The notes beneath the pieces are model-generated. The model was given only the letters and a program-made list of their open reading frames with translations. It was not told where the DNA came from and did no database searches. Made by a program: the position numbers and the translations under genes. Below are positions 56,483 through 64,000 of a stretch of DNA of 64,000 nt, in pieces (within the stretch, counting starts at the first letter, position 1; every line of letters begins with the position of its first letter). The stretch comes from Pteria penguin (lineage: Eukaryota > Mollusca > Bivalvia > Pterioida > Pteriidae): contig CM068583.1 of NCBI GenBank assembly GCA_035048485.1, positions 46,815,790 to 46,879,789 on the forward strand. The letters run 5' to 3'.

Positions 56483-57535
56483 TACGTATGGCACTGAAGC
56501 ATCAGGAGCATCTTGAATGAATTCGCAGCATCTACATCACCACGCGCACATGCTGTACGGATTTGTATGATAAGCCATAAATACCGATGGATCATGAAGA
56601 AAGCGGATAATATTCACCCGTACTTCTGAATTAATACATTGTCGCTCGGTCGGACGCCTTTCAGACAATGTACTTTATAGCTCGGTGCGTATAGTCAGCC
56701 ACAGCATGAAGTATATACCACTGATACCATGGTTTGGTCGTCCATAGTGAAAAATTATACATACATACTTGCACATGTTTGTATGCGTAAGATTTTCAGC
56801 ACATGGCAAGGGTTCTATAAACGTGAATCCGTTAACTTTAAGCACACTAGTTATTTTATTTGTTTCCGTGTGACGTATTCCCCAAACAAAATGTTTGCTG
56901 TGACTTTCACCACAAGAATGGAAAAATCATCCACTGACAATGGTAATCCACATAGTCGTAATTTAAAATTTTGATTTGATGACCTTGACCCTGATGAATA
57001 AGATTAGTGTCATATAGTGAGACAGTTCTAATGCTGTTGATTTCTTTCCATCTGTCAATAATTTAGATCGAATTCCTTTGTCTTCAATCGCCGTGGGTTT
57101 CGGCTCAACTGAAGACAAATAAGGAATCGCCGATCACTTGTGCGGCATGGTCCATGAAATAACAAAACTCACTGATTAGATTCTTATCTAACAGTTGAAT
57201 GCCGCTATCTTTCATGTTTAGTGTTTTCGGCCGTCCGTAAATTCACCTTGCACACTAGAACTATCTAGTATACTTGAATGAAAAAATCACAATAGCAAAA
57301 AATACAGACCACATCCAGAACACCATGTAGAAACAACGAAGAAAATAAAGTAATTTCACATAACATATTTACAGAAAAGAGAAATATATGATATGCTGAA
57401 ATTAAGGTCAGATAAAGCACAGTACAAACACAAAATTTGTCAAAAAAGAACCGAACAAAAGAGAAATCCCCCAAAACCTGAAAACAAAAAGACATGCACG
57501 TGAGAGCTGAAAAATACGTCGAATGACCTTCACGT
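56483..57535. other. Unassigned sequence
   Basis: Short open frames only; none with motifs or supported splice sites. Confidence 0.4.
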
Positions 57536-57559
57536 CATGTGACAGACACAGACATTTTT

Positions 57560-57860
57560 AATGCCAGAAAAACTTATTTTAAAAAGAAATATTATTGTTG
57601 TTATTATTATTATCCTAACACTTTTAAGTTTAATTCATTGTTTACCACCATAAGTTGTAAAACTTTGAATGATATTGTTAAATTTATCTCTGTAGTAGAA
57701 ATCAGAGTTCACCCTCCTGATTGAAATATTATCACACGCATGTGCTGCTGTTTTTACTATTGTATGTATATATATTGTAATACAACATTTTCTCTACACT
57801 GAATTTTCAGTTATGAGAATAAATAATTTGTTGTTGTTGTCTATTTTTATATCTCGTCAA
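57560..57860 (+). mobile_element. LINE 3' end fragment
   Basis: The frame NTFKFNSLFTTISCKTLNDIV at 57620-57680 resembles the last residues of LINE ORF2 proteins. It is followed by a short AT-rich UTR ending in AATAAATAATTTGTTGTTGT, a tail of short TTG repeats. Weak but consistent. Confidence 0.4.
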
Positions 57861-58375
57861 TTAATTTTTTTTACATTTTTTGTTTTTGTTCCACTCCATG
57901 ACGGGTGTGTAAACCAACATGGACCAGTGAGTGAAAATCACCACTTACTCATTTACTTACGTAGAAGATTAGAAATAGTGTTTGAAAAAGTGAAAACAGG
58001 TCGCGAGGACTGCTTGAGCATATGCATCCAGACTATTTGACGTGACACGCATGCGCTTTTTGCGTTTATACGGCTAGAAATAAAAAGAAATTTAAAATGA
58101 CACTCCTCATTAAGAATTTCATATTATTGTAGCGTGTAACCTTAACATTTAAATCTCAATTTAGATTAAGGTGTTTGCTCAGAATAAATTACCTACAAGG
58201 TGCTCTATATACGTACAAGAATTAACTCTTAATCAAAAATAAATCTAGCCGTAATCAATTTGTGTCGATCCCCAATATACCTTGCTGTGATTAAACAATG
58301 ATTGTGAAAAATGGTTTGAAGAAAATGATATTGAATAGTAGAAGAAATTTAATGTAGTTAACTTGGGTTCAGTTT

Positions 58376-58672
58376 AGCTCACTGTAGCTTACTGTTGGCT
58401 CATAGGTAGGAGTTAAGTATAGCTCACTGCTGGCTCAGTATTGCTTACAGGTAGTTCAGGATAGTTAACTGCTGGCTCAGTATGGACCACAAGTAGGAGC
58501 TCAGTATAGCTCACTGCTGGTTCATTACGGATTACCAACAGGAGCTCAGTGTAACTCACTGCTGCCTCAGTATGGATTACAAGCAGGAGCTCAGTATGGC
58601 TCACTGCTGGCTCAGTATGACTCACAAGTAGGAGCTCAGTATAGCTCACTACTGGCTCAATATGGCTTACAA
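58376..58672. repeat. ~28/57-bp minisatellite
   Basis: Units GCTCACTGCTGGCTCAGTAT and GG(C/A)TTACAAGTAGGAGCTCAG alternate five to six times. The minus-strand open frame (SYTELLLV/HTEPAV repeats) reflects unit length divisible by three rather than a gene. Confidence 0.85.
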
Positions 58673-58934
58673 GTTGGGTTTCCGTAAAAGGTTTGGATAC
58701 AGTAACCTGGTTTAGCCTATTACAAGCGAAATTATGTTTATTAAGGCTTTATAGTACCTTTCTAATTTTAACTTTACTTAAACCTAACAGCACTACCAAT
58801 AATGAGTCGCTCCCCTGAATTAATATCTTTGTTTAATTCTGATTAGTGAGATTTTCGATGGCCGCTATTGGCCAGATTACAATAAAAGTATGTATATGAT
58901 TAGTTTAAAATGATGCCTTTTCATTACTATAATG

Positions 58935-59030
58935 AATTTTCAATCCGTTTTTGTCCCCCGCTTTTAAGACATTAAATCTCATTCGTCTGTCTGTCCGTCC
59001 GTCTGTCACAAAAACAAATAACTACAAATA
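58935..59030 (-). repeat. Terminal part of the GACAGACGG dispersed repeat, reversed
   Basis: TTGTCCCCCGCTTTTAAGAC ATTAAATCTCATTCGTCTGT CTGTCCGTCCGTCTGTC is the reverse complement of the end of the repeat at 31560-31625. Confidence 0.75.
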
Positions 59031-60025
59031 TACAAACGTTACATTAAGATTGCAGTCGATATGCGAGAATTGCATTCAAAATTCTTAAAATTTATTTCCC
59101 AACACGTCAGGATTTATATTTAAATTTTTGACTATTATTATTACTTTTGTCATCAAAACCCCTTTACCTGTATTTGTAAATTTGTAGCTTTAAGTTATAT
59201 GCAATATAAGCCATTGCTAACAAGCGAGTTACGCGGCAATAAAACGCTATACAGCAATATTGATATCAATTTTACGTCTGTGTTTAAATTTACGTTAATG
59301 TCTTCAGAACTCCAGGGCGCACAGAAATAGCAGACGTCACATTACCGAGACGATAACATTATATTTTGTTAGGCCTGCACCAAACATTGTATACATCATA
59401 CAATTAATGAAATCGACAATTTTTGATTTGAGAAACTGGATAAGTTAAATAATTAAAGTTCTTTTATCAATAATAAAGGCCCACACAGGCCCAGAATATA
59501 TGTACATATATTTTGCATTACATTTTATCTATATATGGACATTTACATAAAGGAGTAACCCTTACAGAACATTTTACAATACCACTTTAACTTTCTCATG
59601 TTCTGTGAAGTTACCAAAATATCACATGCACACAGCATCATAACTTCATATAACAAATTAATCATCACAAAATATGTTAGTTAAGGGGATGTAAAAACTT
59701 CATGTATGTCATGGACATAATATAGGATATGCAGCTTATCATTTGAGTGTCTCGATATTATAGTGTACTGTGACCATTAAATTGATCTTAAGTGGTGTGT
59801 CACAAATTAAGCTGTCTCAAAAATACATCTCTAAGTAATTGCAAGTAGTCTAAGAACAAAGTCATCATCATGAATGAAATAAGTTGTGAAAAAGGATTGC
59901 ATCAGATATCAAGCGCTTTTGGGCTGGTTTTCTGGACGAAAAAAGCAAACATAAAGAACGTTAGTTTAATGCACCATAAGTTAATGATTGTATCCTACTG
60001 GAGATCATTACAAGTTTGATAAGAG
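59031..60025. other. Unassigned AT-rich sequence
   Basis: No exon, RNA or repeat recognised; may include the 3' UTR of the exon at 60030. Confidence 0.4.
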
Positions 60026-60029
60026 AACC

Positions 60030-60497
60030 TCAGCGATTACGATTTAACGCTACTAGTGGTATGGCATTTGCCAAACACACACCTTGCTGTCCTTCGTTGT
60101 ACTTCTCCAAGCTTACTGATATTTCACTTGGTATGGGAATCCCAAATTTTTCTGTCATTTTAAATTGGAAGGCCATAGCTAAATAATCCTTCTCTTTAAT
60201 CATTTGATAAGGTGGATATTTCTGCCGCCCGAAGGTTGTGGTGGCTTCAAATATCTTAAATATTTCATCCGTACAGTGGTTTTCAGAGTAGATTGTTACT
60301 GATGACAAATACGAAGTATTGGCCTTGTTGGTCTGTTTTATTTTTAAGTTGTGAATGTCCACCCTATTATCTTTATAGTGTAATGCACATATCTTTCCAT
60401 GTGTTCGATTTTTTAACGTAATTATCCGATGATATTCCAATTCTGGTCTGTTATGCATCTTGAGGAATGTTGATTTTACGGTATAAAAGGCGATCGG
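60030..60497 (-). CDS. Unidentified probable terminal exon
   Basis: A minus-strand open frame with non-repetitive, protein-like composition. It starts after CTCGTCTTTTCGCAG (AG at 60499-60498) as PIAFYTVKSTFLKMHNRPEL and ends AIPLVALNRNR-stop at 60030. That is exactly 156 codons with the stop if the exon is phase 0. Features: KNRTHGKICALHYKDN, NHCTDEIFKIFEATTTFGRQ, EKDYLAMAFQFKMTEKFG. Only four cysteines, no membrane segment. I do not recognise the family. PLE 3' UTR sequence starts about 20 bp upstream of the proposed acceptor, so the true start is uncertain; the frame remains open for some codons upstream. Confidence 0.45.
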   Translation of the reverse strand, partial: PIAFYTVKSTFLKMHNRPELEYHRIITLKNRTHGKICALHYKDNRVDIHNLKIKQTNKANTSYLSSVTIYSENHCTDEIFKIFEATTTFGRQKYPPYQMIKEKDYLAMAFQFKMTEKFGIPIPSEISVSLEKYNEGQQGVCLANAIPLVALNRNR

Positions 60498-60519
60498 CTG
60501 CGAAAAGACGAGCCCTTGT

Positions 60520-60862
60520 GTAATAAAATTTTTATGACCTTTCTTCTTGAGAAACCTGTTGGTCCTCGTTTTCTATATGGAGGATTATTTATAATTTTTC
60601 TAAATGCGTGTCCTTTGATTGTGCTGCTTTTGTGGTAAGTGGGAAGGTGGGCGCCCGTACACCGGTTAACCACAGTAGTTGAATGACCTTTGTTACTTCA
60701 ATTGACCGTCCTGAGTCGGTATCGTAACCACAGCACAATCGAATATTTTTGTAATGTCGTTTTTCATTGTATATTTTATTATTATCCTGTTTTGTGTGCA
60801 AGTCCTTGGTGATTTTTGTCATACAGCTTTGTCAGATGTCTTCAGTTTTCTCTTTTGTATAG
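60520..60862 (+). mobile_element. PLE family B 3' UTR copy
   Basis: TATGACCTTTCTTCTTGAGA, ATATGGAGGATTATTTATAA, GTAAGTGGGAAGGTGGGCGC, CACCGGTTAACCACA, TTGACCGTCCTGAGTCGGTA and the end GTCCTTGGTGATTTTTGTCA/CAGCTTTGTCAGATGTC match 13735-14030 closely. Confidence 0.8.
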
Positions 60863-62110
60863 AGAGATCGTTAAAATACACAAAACATGGAGAACACCAA
60901 GGACTGATATTTGTGGGGCATCTAATACAACTCGGATACCGGTAAAAAATAATATCTCAGGCATAATTGAGCTACGGATTCTATAATAATGGAGCTGTAC
61001 CATTAGAGCGAAGGTATGGTACTTTGTTAAATTCCCTGGACAAATCAAGGTAGACTCTAGCATTTTGTTTTATCTCCAATATTTTGGCTACGTCCTATAT
61101 AGTCCTAATACCGCGGGATTCGCAGTTTAAAGTTTATGAAATCCAGGCTGCATGTCAGATTATATATTATATTTGTCCAAGGGGTGAATGATTGAACTAT
61201 GGATGTGTTCTAGAACCCTGCACCATACGGTAGTGAGGGGAGGGGCGGTGTGCTTGTTTTCTCAGTTCAAACATGACTATAACTGTGGTTATATTCCAGT
61301 CGGTTAATATGCTTTTAAAGCCTACCGTTACCTTTCTTAATTATGGAAATCACTTTTAGTTACATTTGTATTTTCGATGTATGGAAGACTTGATTGCATT
61401 TCTTTTGATATGGCGCTGGCATTTGTGTTGATTGTTTGTCTGTTCGGCTTCATCCTGAAGAAAGTTTGGTAATAGCATCATCCAATGCGGGTCAATTAAA
61501 ACTGTAATACTTAGTTGTGAACCTGGATGCCTCATTTCATACTTCCAAGATCTGTCCTTTTATAGAGATAAATGAGCCCCGGTACTAAGTTCTATGGTGA
61601 TTGTATCAAATGTTTGTCTGATGGGAAAAGTTAAGCTTTGTATATTAACTTATTGGTGATTAGTTTGTATATTGTTCTGTATTTTTTGAGAATTAACTTT
61701 GTTTACCAATAATGCTTATAATGATTTAAATAAGGTGGATTTTTTCACGGCTATTTTGTTTTATTGCCTGTCATGGACGCGGTATCCGTCTAAATCTAGC
61801 AGCATTCTGTGTTCAAAGCATACATGGCAGATTTAGTGCACTATACACATTTACAAAGAAAACAATGCAAAACAAATAAACAGACTTTCATCTAATTTTA
61901 CAAGATGTAGAGAGGCTTATGCCCGGAAAGTAACTTTGCTGAGATCTGAGATCACAAGACATCATATATTGGGCGTCTATTGAGAAATAAGATTTCGTGC
62001 GAGGAAAAAGTATTGAATATTATTATGTTTATGGCGTTACAATGAATTACGCCGAAGCTTAATTAATTAATGAATTAATTTCAAATATTTATCCTCAAAT
62101 AACTATTGCA
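60863..62110. other. Unassigned sequence
   Basis: Would hold the 3' UTR of the C-type lectin; no further exon recognised. Confidence 0.4.
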
Positions 62111-62118
62111 TTTGTCAC

Positions 62119-63503
62119 TTACTCTCTTTCACAAATGAAGTTCAGTCTGTCCATACAGATGTAATCATGGTAAAGTATATCTCCATTGCCTTGGTTATTC
62201 ATAGCAAGACAGTCCTCTCCTCCGGAATATCCCTTATCTGGTTGTCCTGGTGCCCAGGGCAGGTAAGTAACGGAATCAAAGGAATCCGCCCACTTAAATT
62301 CACCGTGAACCATAGAATCTGTTGCCCCCACGTAAAATCCTTGAGTTGTTGTTATTGCTACAAAATGTATTACCGTTAAAACGACACCAGGTGGAATCTT
62401 ATCATACATGTAGTTGGATTTTTAATAAACATACGTGTATTTGGTCCGCAATAAAGGCTTGAATCTTGGAATATAAAATGTTTATTCTCATTACGCCTTG
62501 TTTTGTAAATTCACATATATCTACATATTACAGGGAGTCGCAAAAGCCATCATTCGATTTTCCAATGGTATAAAACAATTGGTAAGTCATATTTGATTTC
62601 ACATTAAACCTTAATGTATCATCTAGATACTTGCCAGCATTGTCGAGTAGCATTTGTTTTAGGAAGTCAAATTCCGCCTTGGTCTCAACTTTCACTAGAT
62701 ATGAATTCATTGCTTTGCAAAATGACTGAAAATATGAAACAAATGAGTTAACTGAATAATATAATGCAGCATTTATTTTGCAATATTCAAACTGTATAAT
62801 TTTTTATTTTTAAATAAAAAGCCGTTAGTCAGTCAGCCGTTGTTAAGTAGAATTTCCTTAGATACTATGATTTGAATCGTCACTGATTTAAAAGCAATTA
62901 AATCTAAACAGTCAGGAACATAAAAAGTGTACTTAGAAAGTTTAATAAATTCTGTTCCTCTGACGTATGGATATATCTTACATATGCCTCTGGCCATGTG
63001 AATTTCTCAAGATGGATTTTATAGCATGACATTGCATGCGAAGTAAATCCATCTGGGCATCCCACTTGCCGCCTTAACGTTCCACATTTTATACCTGAAA
63101 GTGACAAAACAATCGAAAAATAACAAATGAGAAACCATACGTCAGCTTGTGGTGTAATTGCTGGAAAGAATATACGTGAAACAGTATATAAATGTATGTT
63201 TTAACATACAGACTAGTTCAGGAAAGAGGAAATATTTTTGTGGAAACCTTAGATGATAGTTAGTGCCCGTAAGGAGTTAGCGTCGTCTGTGTGGTAAGCC
63301 AAACCCACAATCAAGTTTCAAGTCATACAGACGACAAAAAATCTACCATATAACCGACCGTCGGCGTCCGTTTGAGACCGATCGTTAGTCGAATTTGCAT
63401 AAGCAATTGATACACTTCAAACAACAATATGTATATATATATTTAAAATAAATTTACCTGTGACTAAACATAGCAAACCTATTAGCAGAGATGCAGTATT
63501 CAT
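62119..63503 (-). CDS. Small secreted C-type lectin (four exons)
   Basis: Exons on the minus strand: 63503-63458, 63094-62982, 62725-62635 and 62357-62119. Together they give 489 nt, 162 residues plus stop. Exon 1 encodes the signal peptide MNTASLLIGLLCLVT. The lectin domain starts GCPDGFTSHAMSCYK and continues FTWPEAYSFCKAMNSYLVKV, GFYVGATDSMVHGEFKWADS, APGQPD, GGEDCLAMNN and YHDYICMDRLNFICE. Six cysteines fit a long-form CTLD. QPD predicts galactose-type Ca-dependent binding, while WND is replaced by YHD, so calcium binding may be altered. Exon junctions 1-2 and 2-3 use GT-AG; 3-4 keeps frame only with a GC donor (GCAAGT at 62634). The stop TAA at 62119 overlaps a GTAAGT, so a further exon is possible. 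Likely an extracellular, immune or mucosal lectin. Confidence 0.8.
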
Positions 63504-64000
63504 ATTCAATTTCGTAAGGGAAAAGATTTGAAGTCATTATATCTACATTTATACAATCTTCAAATAAAGTGTGTCGAGCAATATTGATAATCTTATCTGA
63601 CCTCATTTCATGAGCAGCAGGACTCACTCTTCTGGAATATAGAATTATTTGGATTATGATTTTACAGCACATACTTTTGATATTTTTAAATATTAAATAT
63701 CTAAATATTGCTGTTAAGGCTATGGTCGTTTCGGACATTTTAAATGAGTAAGAGCGGTGTAGTAAATGTCTTTGGTAAACTCATAATTGGAAACGTGTTT
63801 GGCTAATTATTGGTTTAAAATTAACTCATTATTCCTGACATAAAAACTGATCTGAAATGTATTGGACATGTTGCTGCTCAGAATGAATCATTGTTCAGAT
63901 TGGTAGTAATTATTAATATAGAATACGAAGAGTCGTATAAGAATGCGTTATCGCACGTTTGCGTCACCTGCGCAGAGTGTACGAGAATAACCCTTACATT
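63504..64000. other. Upstream region of the lectin gene, unassigned
   Basis: Should contain the promoter and 5' UTR of the C-type lectin. I see no decisive TATA box or initiator. Confidence 0.4.

Overview
The window is animal nuclear DNA. It is AT-rich and gene-poor, with spliced exons, microsatellites, tRNA-derived SINEs and very many retroelement copies. The mix fits a lophotrochozoan, most likely a bivalve mollusc: several Penelope-like element (PLE) families, a hAT transposon of the ZMYM/DUF4371 type, SINEs whose body carries a CTCCGGTTTCCTCCCAC block, a dispersed repeat rich in GGTCAAGGTCA, and a small secreted C-type lectin. The species assignment is inference.

Host genes. All convincing host coding sequence is on the minus strand. 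At the right end (62119-63503) a four-exon secreted C-type lectin of 162 codons can be assembled in frame if one intron uses a GC-AG boundary. At the left, two phase-1 exons (10985-11326 and 427-696) join in frame across a 10.3 kb intron. Together they read as part of an extracellular type-1 periplasmic-binding-fold (ANF_receptor-like) ligand-binding domain; the gene runs off the left edge. A signal-peptide-bearing open frame at 42762-43061 could be a first exon of such a receptor or a separate small secreted protein. A 468-nt open exon (60030-60497) looks coding but I cannot name it.

Mobile DNA. The 10.3 kb receptor intron holds a decayed 4.45 kb hAT element (4347-8800), inserted into a 35-bp minisatellite and itself carrying a SINE in its intron, plus PLE fragments. 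Five or more PLE families are present. Family A has copies at 37254-39663, 46108-47935, 10160-10905 and, reversed, 23344-24447. Family B is at 12610-14035 and 34160-35570. Family C/D is at 25560-26450, 40390-41250, reversed 36610-37195, and a scrap at 3455-3715. Family E, with a GIY-YIG remnant, is reversed at 45100-46100. A family F GIY-YIG terminus is at 28429-28986. Many 3' UTR scraps are scattered. One rearranged LINE lies on the minus strand (50210-53020).

RNA-level features. A complete minimal type I hammerhead ribozyme (29127-29170) sits 141 nt downstream of the family F GIY-YIG frame. Degenerate hammerhead-like cores recur at the ends of a duplicated pLTR-like unit (26884-27440). A nested hairpin of about 99 nt spans the stop codon of family A/B PLE copies and is retained in five copies.

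Most remaining space is unassigned AT-rich sequence, with minisatellites at 20741-21174, 49668-49860 and 58376-58672 and three near-perfect palindromes at 25345-25512, 29397-29533 and 48869-48980. All exon structures and element boundaries were read by eye; no alignment or folding program was run.
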